Shown piece by piece: positions 55,101 through 64,000 of a stretch of DNA of 64,000 bases. The notes under the pieces were generated by a model. The model was not told where the DNA came from and made no database searches. It was given only the letters and a program-made list of their open reading frames with translations. Where the stretch lies: assembly GCF_041146795.1 (NCBI RefSeq), contig NC_135177.1, positions 19,791,560 to 19,855,559 of the forward strand. The letters are read 5' to 3'. A program made the translations under genes and the position numbers. Position 1 is the first letter of the stretch. The number at the start of each line of letters is the position of its first letter. The stretch is from Maylandia zebra (taxonomy: Eukaryota; Chordata; Actinopteri; Cichliformes; Cichlidae).

Positions 55101-57396
55101 CATGTAAATCAGCAGGACTGAGCTTGTCTGAGTGAGTAAGAGGAATCCTAACTGAGCATTGTTCGAAGTAATGTTAGTTAAGACCGCATCATGTCTGTCT
55201 GTACAAATTCACTCTCAGCTGTTTTGTCATAGTGGCTGGAGTTAAACGAATTCATAAATCAGGGTCAGCGCTCCCCAGAAGAAATTCCAGCACTCAGTGA
55301 CCCTCATCTCCAAGGAGACAGAGGCATAGCTGTTCCACTTGGTGCGGGCTGGGTCTTAGCCCTCTAAGTCCCACAACACAGACTTCTGCAGCAGCATGCC
55401 CTTCTATCACCCAGGCACCTGCAAGTGCTCTGGATACATAACACACAGAGAGGATACTCTTTCTGGGGAAAGAGCATTAGTCAACAGCCCCTCACAGACA
55501 GAACAGCTCCTCTTACAATGTATCTGTTTATGCACTTGACTCCATATTTATCTGCTGTATCGTTCTTAAATGTATCCTTTAAGCAACTGCAATGCAAGTC
55601 ACCCATTACATATTTTTGTTTGCTGTTGCAACACCTCATTTGCCTAATTTCTAGAAATGCATTACCTGTGCCAGCGCTCAATCCAGAACCATTCCCACAC
55701 ATTTCCAACAAAAAAACAACCCCCCCAAAAAAGACTGCAGTTGTCATGGCACCATGTACTCACTGGACCCAAGAGTTGGAAAGACTGAAATCAGCGAATA
55801 TAGGAGGGGCTACTGCAGGAACTTCACTGATGTTTGGGAGATGCAGCCCACAGATATTGTATTGCCAAAGGAAATTACCCTGAGATTTGTGATAATGTAA
55901 TGCTAAATAATATCATAACATTTTCTCCATCGATGGAAAAGAGGTTATTTGTGTTGATTCAAGAAAGAAGCACTAGGACAAAAAGTGTGGCCTGAACTCG
56001 GTAATGGGAGCTTTATATATGCTTCTCCCTCCATTTGCCTTAAACCTTTAAAATCAGATTAACATTTCAGTCTTGATCTGATTTTTGAAGTTTTTAGGCA
56101 GATTTTTGGTTGCTTAAGCAGTCATCTAGCTTGTATTTAGGATAAAAAGCTTAAAATTATAATCATTATATTCAGGATTTTAAAAATGCATTGCAGATTT
56201 TTTCGGATTATCGTTCATATGTTTTTTTCCACATCTGTATTATTGCAGCCTATCTTGGTCAGGACCAAAAAGTCCACATATTTTGTTCGCTTGTGTTTTT
56301 CTGATGTTAGAAGAGTAGCTGCCGTCCTGTCAATGGTACAATTCCTGGCTTTAGTGCTCTGCCAAAACACTTTTCTCTACACAAATACCCCATAATAACT
56401 GACCTTTAATCATAATAAGGGCCACTGGCCAGGGAAGCAGTGGTTGCACAGTCAGCATGGGAAGCACTGAGATCACTGAATGCTTTGAAAGCAAGACCTC
56501 CTCTTGTGACTTCAGACAAGTGAGTGGGTGCCATTCAAAGGAACAAAAGTGCCATCATTCTCAATTAAGGCTGGTTTGGTAACTAGGGCTTCAGCCTCCT
56601 TTGGCCTGTCTCTGTCGGGCCTGAGGGTGTGACTGCACCACAAATTGTTTTAGACTGGACAATTACTATTAATCAGCAGTGCAAATAATGATGCAGCTGA
56701 GGCGCACAAAGCCCTTTTTGTCATTTCTAGTATGAAAACTGTCCGAATGTGATTGGACTGCAGCGTCTGTTTCCCCAGTAGACGGCAGGGAGAATTTGAG
56801 TGGCACTATAGCTCAGCAGACAACCACGTGCTTGTCTAGCTGAAAGGTATTATAGGGTAGCTCGGGTTCACAGGCCCCAGAGACCATGCACACCCGTGGC
56901 CCGGACTAGTGCTCCCCTTGGTCCAGCCAGGGGCTGACTGTACTGAGCACAAAGCCCGTCCCTGGTGTGTGAAACATCTCTGAGCTAGTCACCAGCGTGT
57001 TGTCAAGGGGGGGGGGAAGTGGGGGTGCACTCCAACAATGCAGCTTTGAATGTGCGCACACACTGCCCCAGTGTCCGCGCTCATCCCTCTCTCATTGTAA
57101 CGCCTTTGTGGGTGTTCACGAGATCTTAGAGCGCTGACACATTCACACGGACATCTATCCGGCTCCTGCTGACCAACCAAACTACTAAAACACCCTCAGT
57201 CATGTCCCTAGAAACAGCAGTGGACTGAACTGTGCAGGATGTCTCTCAGCTCCTCGGGGGAGAAGCGCTGCTTGTCCCGCATCCTGCTACTGAATGATCT
57301 GTGAAGTCACTATAAATGGAATTCAGCTCTGTTGATGTCAGCAGGTTGTTTTGTAGAAAAAGAAACAGATAAAACATACATACCTTAGGTTGTTTC
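31109..57396 (-). CDS. kif13a: Kinesin-3 family motor KIF13A with CAP-Gly tail (5' end off window)
   Basis: 38 exons, 1,943 codons visible, in order: 57384-57396, 54918-54978, 53884-53976, 53137-53317, 50946-51033, 50296-50430, 50067-50179, 49871-49982, 49565-49777, 49346-49456, 49120-49254, 46854-46984, 46496-46582, 46236-46411, 45501-45720, 45030-45192, 44754-44897, 44515-44664, 43992-44156, 43688-43861, 43408-43559, 43196-43328, 42936-43082, 42342-42374, 41300-41399, 41091-41217, 40934-40989, 40728-40852, 39817-39993, 39606-39698, 39368-39520, 39168-39245, 39014-39064, 38837-38921, 38611-38762, 36738-36902, 33410-34616, 31109-31242. Domains: motor (AYGQTGSGKS P-loop, [11 protein letters not shown] switch I, DLAGSE switch II), coiled-coil neck, FHA ([15 protein letters not shown]), stalk, KIF1B-like repeats, disordered tail, CAP-Gly. 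Role in the family: plus-end transport of endosomal and melanosomal cargo. KIF13A rather than KIF13B by stalk sequence ([20 protein letters not shown]) and rbm24 neighbour. Roughly the first 45 residues (about two exons) lie past the right edge. Confidence 0.95.
31243..33409 (-). other. Last kif13a intron
   Basis: Separates the two exons that together encode the CAP-Gly domain. It contains an A run at 32143-32164 and T-rich stretches. I see no named repeat or second gene. Confidence 0.6.
34990..36040 (-). repeat. Decayed Tc1-like transposon in kif13a intron
   Basis: The ends pair as imperfect inverted repeats (CCAGCTTTAATTCAAAAG near 34998; its counterpart near 36020). A minus-strand transposase relic at 35531-35790 reads [16 protein letters not shown] after a GDHGRQ linker. 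This parallels KSTIKRRLHQCEYRGF in the element at 6594-8110, so the two belong to related families. It is heavily mutated, without an intact frame. Confidence 0.7.
37231..38142 (+). repeat. Decayed Tc1-like transposon in kif13a intron
   Basis: The left end (CTGAAAAAGTTGGAACTG) and right end (GATTTGCAAATCATCACATT, then CTGGGTTTGTA) are the paired ends of a common teleost Tc1 family. The interior keeps CACAATACAACCAAAGGATT, GCATGTCACAGAAATCACTG and TGGTATGGGGGTGAATCAG in the expected order. About a third of the parent element is missing. Confidence 0.75.
39592..39624 (-). promoter_or_regulatory. Perfect hairpin over a kif13a splice donor
   Basis: The last 19 exon bases and the first 14 intron bases form a 15-bp perfect stem (AGTTTCCAACATACC with GGTATGTTGGAAACT) around a 3-base loop. 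The donor GT at the exon 39606-39698 boundary is inside the stem. Whether it folds in the transcript is inference. Confidence 0.6.
42342..42374 (-). other. 33-bp kif13a microexon
   Basis: Eleven codons, [11 protein letters not shown], with consensus splice sites and phase 0 on both sides, so it can be skipped without a frameshift. The preceding exon ends in LDSYQ, so inclusion repeats the DSYQ motif. Human KIF13A has a comparable acidic insert (remembered). Confidence 0.75.
45781..45925 (+). repeat. Tc1-like 5'-end fragment
   Basis: AGCTGCTTGTTAACATAAAT, CAATCACACGGCAGCAGCTC and TGCATTTAGGCATGTAGCCA match the start of the Tc1 family also represented at 18297-18582, 51396-51745 and 61920-62300. 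Confidence 0.65.
48350..48905 (+). repeat. Decayed LINE fragment (L2/CR1 group)
   Basis: The plus strand reads [19 protein letters not shown], then after frame shifts [10 protein letters not shown]. These resemble the NLGVIFDS... HAFITSRLDYCN segment of L2-type ORF2. It lies in a kif13a intron and is badly eroded. Confidence 0.5.
51396..51745 (-). repeat. Tc1-like fragment in kif13a intron
   Basis: Starts at an end-like CACTGGACACTTTATTA and contains CACCGCATCCCAAAGGTGCT and TGAGATCTGGTGACTATGG. These are the reverse complement of the 3' part of the same Tc1 family as 18297-18582, with internal deletions. Confidence 0.7.
52620..52830 (-). other. CpG-richer block in kif13a intron
   Basis: This stretch has several CpGs in an otherwise AT-rich intron. 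It carries an open minus-strand frame that ends near a GTGAGT-type donor at about 52660. It could be an alternative first exon or just intron. No homology recognised. Confidence 0.2.
56800..57000 (+). repeat. Possible tRNA-derived SINE head
   Basis: TATAGCTCAGCAGAC resembles a Pol III A-box. About 50 bases on, CGGGTTCACAGGCCC resembles a B-box. The cloverleaf is poor, so it is not a working tRNA gene. Family unknown. Confidence 0.3.
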
Positions 57397-58943
57397 CTGG
57401 TGAGATTGAGGGGAAATAGTAGGAACCCAGCAGATGAACCAAAAACAGAGAAAAACACAGAGAAATGAACATAGTTAGCAAACAATTTCACAGTCAGAAC
57501 TTGATATCCACAGTGCTCTGAAAAAAAAAAGAAACGTGTAACCTCAGTTCTTTCTTTGAAATTCCTTCTTTGACTTCTTTCACTCCTATCATTTTCTCAC
57601 TCACTCATTCATTTCCACATTGTTGCTTTTCCTGGTGGGAGCTGGTGCTGTGATTGGGTTCATAATTGGGCCAGTGGAGTGTGAGGAAGGGAAGAGATTT
57701 AGGATTCAATGTCCCACTGACTCTGCTGAATAAATAGCTCTTATGCCTGTGGACTTAACACAGAGGCCAGCTTGGGGAAGCTGCACTGTGCATTACAAGC
57801 TCCCGGAACTAAGGACAAAAGTGTAGCATATATGGTTCTAACATATGCAGGATTATTCTCTTAATTGGACCAGTCCTCATCTTACAGTAAGGTACAGCCT
57901 CTACAGTGTGTGGTTAATTAAGAAATGCATGCTCCACAATCCAGTCCTTCAAGATTCAGCAGATAACTCCTGCAGAAGTCTTCTGGCACAGACACAAAGG
58001 TGGGCATCACCTTCACACAGTAACCAATACAGAGCAGAAGCTTTGGGAAGACTGAAACACTGCACCAATGTTTCTCACACAAACTAAGCTGAGTCACCGA
58101 CAACGGCAGGGCCATGGAGTGCTCAGCATCCATTTAAAAATAGCCTCTGTTTTTTTTAATTTCTAAGTTTCAGAATAATAGAAAATCAAGGGGAATAGAT
58201 AAAGAATTAACTGTGTTTTAGCTCTTACGACAGAAGAGTGTGGTTGAAGAACAAAAAGCAAGAGGGCCTCATCTGGGTTCATACCCTATATCTAAATCTG
58301 GGCCACTTACAACACTGAGACTTGGTCTTAATCAAAGCACACAGAGACTGCAGCAGGCAGTTCCCCTCCACCGGCCAGTCGCTCCATACTGCAGCGCAAA
58401 GAGGGGACGCCCAGGAAGCGCTACAGTATGACATATGCAGGCTATGTGGGTCTCCAGACTAGAGGGACTACAGATAAGGTCTTCATGCATGCTAAACTGA
58501 AAGGCAAAATTGAAATTAAAAAACATGGCAGAGATATGAAGATGGAGTACTGATGAAGAACAAAAGGAGAAAATTGAGGAGGAGTGGAAAGAGAGAGCCA
58601 GAGACACACACTTGATGATGAAAAGATGAAAGACTCGCTGTTTTTGAATGAGTGCACTCCACAGCAGAATCTCCACATCTGCAGCATAAACTAAGCAGCA
58701 GTAACAGGGGCTGCTGCAGTGGTTTGGCGGCTCATGCTCACTGTGTCATCTACTGTATGTACAGTTAATGTATCCAGTTACGGCATGCTGGGAATGCTGA
58801 ACAAGACAATAGGAGGAACTGTTCCTAACTGGCTATATTTAGGATTTCATAGAGTTCCTACTTCCTTGTCAAAATCTCACAAGACATTCATTTAATTCCA
58901 AACAGCTGACTTCATTTTAGCCTCCTATTCAAAACGAGTCCCT
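57397..58943 (-). other. kif13a 5' intron, no further exon found
   Basis: The 13-base exon at 57384-57396 needs upstream motor exons (start Met and VRVRPMNRR). I searched the reverse complement up to 64000 for them and found none. The stretch shows no named repeat. Confidence 0.4.
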
Positions 58944-59165
58944 AGAATCAGAATCAGAATCAGAATGGGTTTATTGCCAGATGTTGAGGTTTACAACATT
59001 AGGAATTTGCTGCGGTGCTTCAGTGCAAACAATAAGAATTAAAGTGCTATGTAGAAAGAAAGATATGTGCATGAGATATACATTAGATATATACATGAGA
59101 ATAAGAATTAAGAGTGCTACGTAGAAGGATATATACATGAGTGCAGGTGGTGATCAGTGCCAGAC
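58944..59165 (-). repeat. Dispersed teleost repeat end with (ATTCTG)n
   Basis: Three AATCAG units, then GGGTTTATTGCCAGATGTTG and GAATTTGCTGCGGTG, a pattern that I recognise from many teleost genomes. The inner part holds an imperfect duplication (59022-59062 and 59098-59142). Orientation suggests a 3' end on the minus strand. Class unknown. Confidence 0.45.
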
Positions 59166-61919
59166 ATGAAATGATGCAGTGACACAGCGTAGGGTCATGT
59201 GTGAGTGGCGGGGACAGTAACCTAACCTCCTACCCTATCACAGCCAAGAACTCCTTCTCAGTAAGTTAAAACACACTATCCTCCAGTTCTCCCCCTTTGC
59301 TTTGGACATACTCTCTAACTGAAAGCTGTCTTCCCTGACATTGATCTCACAACATATGAAGTCACATTTGGATGTGTAAATACTTCTAATGATGCTTCCT
59401 GCACAGAAAAAAAAATATTTTTCAGGCTATAGTTGTCAAATGTAGTAGTTTATATTACAACACTCAAGCATGAAGCCCACAGGCAGTCTGCTAAATAATC
59501 AGCATGGATGTCAAGTTATGTCTTGAGGGCTTATTAAAGACTATGCTGTGGTTGGACAGTACAAATGTGCGACACGCATGTATGGCACAGAAGTGCCAGG
59601 TGGTATCAGGTTATTATCCCCTCAGAGGCAGATGCACTAAGCCACTGCAGCCTCAGCAGGGCATGAATGAAATCTAAAGCCCTTTTCAGACATGGCAAAT
59701 ATAACATTTCTGCCTTCGTCAGTTTGACTTAGTGCATTCTGTCTTTCAGATATAGTCCACTTTTGCATCATCCAGACACACCCATGGCAGTGTGCACACA
59801 ATATTTGCAATCAAAGCAAAAAGACTTTTTTGCACTTGTGTCAACAAGCAGTAACTGTGGTGATGCGCAACCACACTTTTGAATATTAAGATCTCTCCAC
59901 CATTAAGAGCAGGGTTTCTCCCTGCATGCATGCTGCATGGTGGTGCTGCGCAGGCTGACCGCACCCTTCACACACAGGCTTGGCAAGAGAGAGAGAGAAA
60001 ATGAATCATAAAGAACTCTATTAACCTTAATGCAAACATGAGGTAGTTAGATGAAATTATTATTGTGTGCATGCTTTTGCTGTTTAGGTCACTCTCTGAT
60101 GAGCCGAGCAACTCACAAAATGAGCGACAATGTGACGTGTTGTGTATTGGAGGCCAAACAATTCAAAGGCCTGACCAGCCGTTGTTGTGAGTAGGGTGCT
60201 CAATCCGACATACTGCAAAGCTATCATCCTCATGTACCACAGCACGTACATTAGGGACTTAAAAATCCTGTCAGGATGGGTAAAGTGTGTCTCTGTGCTT
60301 CCTTTTAGGGGAACGCTTAGGTTCCTGCAACTCCAGCTACCTGATGCCAAAGCACCCATGTATGACTAACTTGGCCAAAGGGAGGAAACTGGCCTCTCAC
60401 ACTGCTATGACTCTCCTCCTGCACGTGGTGTGAGATAGATTAGAGGAGAAAATATCCTCGTTTCTTGTTAAACGATAAGAAATATCACTTCAATACCAGA
60501 CCGTGACCAGTTTCAAAGATAGTCTGGAAAGGGTCTGACAGATTTTTGTGGCCCTTTCAGCTTAAATCCATGGGTGTGGCAAAAACGAAGGTATAAAAAG
60601 TGGGAAATCAGCACTGGAATTCGCCCCCCCCCCCCTGTGGTTATGGAGCAAGATTAAGGCCACTGGGTTATCGTGCCACTGAAAAATGCACTCTTCTAAA
60701 CCAGCAGACAACACATCAGATTAATGTACTGTATTATCCACCCACTGAAGCAGAGATCTACTCTAAAAAATTACATTCTATTCCCACAAGCTCACACAAT
60801 TATTAGACAAAATAATGAGTTTTTATTGTATCATTTAATACAGTAGTTTCTAACAGTATATATACACTACTTGCCATTATTTACTGAGATTCCTCAGCAG
60901 CCTTTCAAAGACTTTATGATGACATAATCCTGCTCAACAAATGGAGTATGGAAGAGGTCCCCCCATTAAGACTCCACAGCATTCATCCCCTCTGCATATA
61001 CTCTCGCATACACATAACATATTTTGCTGCCGCTCCCACACGCATATTCGAATTCCTCCTCTTGATCTATGGTTGAAACATCACTCCCCCATAACACACA
61101 CACACACACACACATACAATCTTTTCACCTTAATTTAACCACACATATGACTTTTCCCCCGGTAAGCTTCTGACATGCTTCAAGACAATTAGATTTCAGC
61201 AAGCTCTAGAGCCAAACACAATTTTCAGACTGTGTGTGTTTAAGTGTTAGGTTAACATTTCAAATTGCCTGCCAGTAAGTTTAGAACCGGACATGCCTGT
61301 CCCCGCTCAAAGCAGAGGTCATCTTGCTGCATAGACACCAAGCAGAGTTACAGTAGAGGGGTGCTGGGGATGGGTGCTGGGGGGGGGGGGAGGTTCCCAT
61401 GTAGCACCCAGCCTTCATGCATAACTGACCACACTGTCAAGAAAAATGAGTACAATCCCAAAATAAAACATGACAAATAACTGTTAAGAGCTTTACATGC
61501 TGGACAAAAACATTTCCAACGCAGCACTGAAGGAAGATAATTTGTTAATGAGAAAACCAGATTTAGGCTACTGAGACAACTAATTCATATCATACAAGCT
61601 CAGACTTTGTCAGCTAAATATGCAACATCTTGGTTAGTGTTGGACCCTTTAACAGGACCGCAACTCAAATTCTCTACTGCAAACGAAAGCCTTGCATTTA
61701 AAATGCTTCCTAAGAAAAGCATAGACTTATCAGCTATGTGCACATTAATGTTTTGTCATGTATGTGAAAGCAGCTTTTTGCCGTTTTAGCAGCTGAGGTA
61801 AAGCGACTATTACAGTTTGACACTGTAGTGCACTGGTCCCCACAGCATAAAGTTTATAAGGTACAGACTGAAAAACTAGAGATTTTGGTCCATATTTACA
61901 TGACAGCATCTCACAGATT
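59166..61919 (-). other. kif13a 5' intron, no gene seen
   Basis: AT-rich, with homopolymers (C run near 60625, G run near 61380) and an (AC)n tract at 61094-61114. Nothing else is supported. Confidence 0.4.
61094..61114. repeat. (AC)n microsatellite
   Basis: About ten AC units. Confidence 0.9.
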
Positions 61920-62300
61920 TGTCAGCTGCACATTCACAATGCAAGTCTTTGGTTCCACCAGATCACAAAGGTGCTGTATTGCACTGAGATCTGGTGACTG
62001 TGGAAACAATATGAATAGAGTGAAGTGTCATGTTCAAGAAACTAATCTAGCATTAACAAGTTATTTTCATTTTTTTGGACCACTCTCTAAACCCTAGAAA
62101 TGGTTGTGTGAGGAAAATCCCAGTAGGGCAACCGTTTCTGAAATATTCAGACCAGTCTGTCTAGCACTGGCAGCAAGGCCATATTCAATGTCACGAAGTC
62201 CCCTTCCTACCCCATTTTGATGCCCAGGTTGAACTTCAGCATGTCGTCTTGACCGTATGTATGACCCTAAATGCACAGAGCTTCTGCTGTCTGATTGGCT
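61920..62300 (-). repeat. Tc1-like fragment in kif13a intron
   Basis: GGTTCCACCAGATCACAAAG, ACTGAGATCTGGTGACTGTG, TGGTTGTGTGAGGAAAATCC and TCTGATTGGCTGATTACGTG are the reverse complement of successive parts of the Tc1 family at 18297-18582. This copy keeps more of the 5' half than the others. Confidence 0.7.
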
Positions 62301-62663
62301 GATTACGTGAGGCTTTTTTGTGAAATAGTGTTACTTAAGTATTCACAGCCATTTAAATTACACCATTAAAGCTCTAAGGCCAAAAAAAGGGGTGACAATT
62401 CTGTTAATGTAAACTGCAAATTGATCAGTAACACCTGCACACAGTTTTGTAAAGCAGTGATATTGACAGGTATTAAAAAATCAAAATACTGAATGCACTA
62501 AATGATCATTTTTTAAAAAGCCTAAAACAAAGGAGTCCTTGCATCATTGTTCTAAAAGCTAAAATTAGTCTGAAAATATTTGGAATGAGCGGCTGGAGAA
62601 TATCATATCACTCATGAAGTCATCAACATAACTTCAGGACTTTTTCTGTATCTTGAAACTGCT

Positions 62664-62770
62664 GTTGCTAAGCGACGGTGGTAAACATGGAGGGCGAGTC
62701 AACCAACCAGCCTCATGAGTCAAAGTTGGAGTATGAAAGGCGAATTTACGATCTCCAAAACAACCCTTAA
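62664..62770 (+). other. X-box-like motif followed by 27-codon ORF
   Basis: GTTGCT-A-AGCGAC at 62664-62676 fits the RFX X-box (RYYNYY N RRNRAC). Ten bases further, an ATG in a good context (AAACATGG) opens a 27-codon frame at 62687-62770 reading MEGESTNQ, then SKLEYERRIYDLQNN. I do not recognise the protein. It could be a first exon, a fragment of a ciliary gene, or chance. Confidence 0.3.
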
Positions 62771-64000
62771 TGAAGAGCACTGTCACCAGCAGCACACGTG
62801 ATGCTCATACCAACTGCTGTGTGGTACCTCGAGGTTTCCATAACAAATGTTAACAGCAACATATGATGCAGGCAGGGTCTAATTTGATCCTCTCTGGCAT
62901 TTCTGACAACAATGTGACAAGGTGGGTCACCAGGCTACGTGTGTGTATGCTAAAACACAGACCACATCTACTCTTAAATCCAGTAAGTTCCAAACAAGCC
63001 AGAAAAGAAGTGCAATTCATCAATTAGTTCGGTACAGTACTGAGCAAATGAAGAGAAAAGGAAGTGACACATTTACTACTGGGACACACCGCTCATGAAC
63101 CCCATCTGCCTGCTGGATGTCACTTAGCTGAATAGATCTGGCATATGCCGGGCGAGGATAATAACAAAAGCCAGAGTGAGAATGTTTAAGAAGTACAAAT
63201 CACATCATTAATGTCATTAATTGGAGGCAGAAATGTAATTTTAACAGAGGTATGGGCTTGAATGGCTCCACTTCCACAGAACAAGACTAAGTCCACAATA
63301 AAACACTACCTCATTATGAAAGCAAACAGAATATAACAAGCAGGCTCAAAAACTTCAAAAAGGCCTCATCTCAGAGAATCACGCCAGGAACAAAAACCAG
63401 AATAATTATAGAAGAAAAAGTGTTTGAGAGTGAATTTTCACAAATACTGCCTGTAGAATTAGAGGCCACATGTGAGATTAATGAGGCACAGGCCTGACAA
63501 AGAGGGAAGGCACCATCTTTTCTCAATTCCGGATCAAGATGTAAACAATGTCCCACCCTCTAAACAAACAGGGAACAGTCCTCAAGGGAATGTAATTGTT
63601 ATATCAGCGTGCTGCTAGCACTTTCTCCTAATAGCAAAGAAAGCAGCCTTAAAGTGAAAATCTGTGCTGATAGTGTGCAACTAACTGTGAGAATAAGATT
63701 TTAATGTTGATTATTGGCACATGAGAAGCACCAGTGAAAAAACAAAGAGAGCATTCCTGAGGTCGGCCAGTGGACAAAGCAGCATTGTCATTTAGTAAAG
63801 GCTTGTTTTGGAAATCTGGATGACACTTGTTGATGTGCAACGAAGAGAAAATGTGACCAAGGCTCTAAAAAAAACAGTGCACTGTCATGTCTACCCAACA
63901 CCTTAGTGCAGAAAGCCCAGTGTCTTTATTAGCTGTGTTTTAGTGAGGGTTAGCAAACAAATAAAGTTCTTGGATGCTAAAAAGCATTAGTAAAACATAG
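62771..64000. other. No gene seen; presumed kif13a 5' intron
   Basis: No exon, RNA gene or named repeat. Open frames are short, without homology that I recognise. Confidence 0.35.

Noticed and set aside
55425-55883. 152-codon plus-strand ORF
   Set aside because: No domain, no splice context, low-complexity composition; lies in a kif13a intron.
57220-57300. Minus-strand frame [16 protein letters not shown]
   Set aside because: Looks protein-like but is short, stops within 30 codons, and does not fit the kinesin frame.
31109-57396. Naming the kinesin kif13b because of its CAP-Gly domain
   Set aside because: Stalk and tail segments ([51 protein letters not shown]) follow KIF13A, and rbm24 is the KIF13A neighbour.

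Overview
This is a vertebrate genomic window, almost certainly from a teleost and probably a cichlid. The genes have many small exons with GT-AG introns. The repeats are Tc1/mariner relics, an L2-type LINE and a tRNA-derived SINE that I recognise as the AFC family of African cichlids. There is no bacterial, viral or organelle gene content.

All six recognisable protein genes lie on the minus strand. From low to high coordinate they are malsu1 (mitochondrial ribosome assembly), smpd5 (neutral sphingomyelinase), spatc1 (speriolin), grina (TMBIM3), rbm24 (RNA-binding splicing and stability factor) and kif13a (kinesin-3 motor, 38 exons visible, first exons beyond the right edge). For each gene the exon models were joined by hand at GT-AG sites. 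Every one keeps frame to a stop, and the five complete genes come out at about 244, 576, 278, 341 and 235 codons.

Layout: 1-3.9 kb is gene-free apart from one SINE. malsu1 occupies 3.9-6.0 kb. A Tc1 element inserted in an L2 fragment follows at 6.4-8.3 kb. smpd5 (9.7-12.5), spatc1 (15.1-17.0) and grina (17.8-20.5) form a compact block whose order matches human 8q24.3. rbm24 (23.4-27.1) and kif13a (31.1 to beyond 57.4) match the human 6p22.3 pair, with a repeat-rich spacer between them. From 57.4 kb to the end is kif13a 5' intronic sequence with repeats and one small unexplained plus-strand ORF.

The genes do not form a pathway; the arrangement is conserved synteny. The main points for a second look are: (1) kif13a carries a complete C-terminal CAP-Gly domain, which mammalian KIF13A lacks; (2) a perfect 15-bp hairpin sits exactly over one kif13a splice donor; (3) an X-box-like motif lies just upstream of a short ORF at 62.7 kb; (4) there is a layered set of Tc1 relics, including a short derivative with intact ends.
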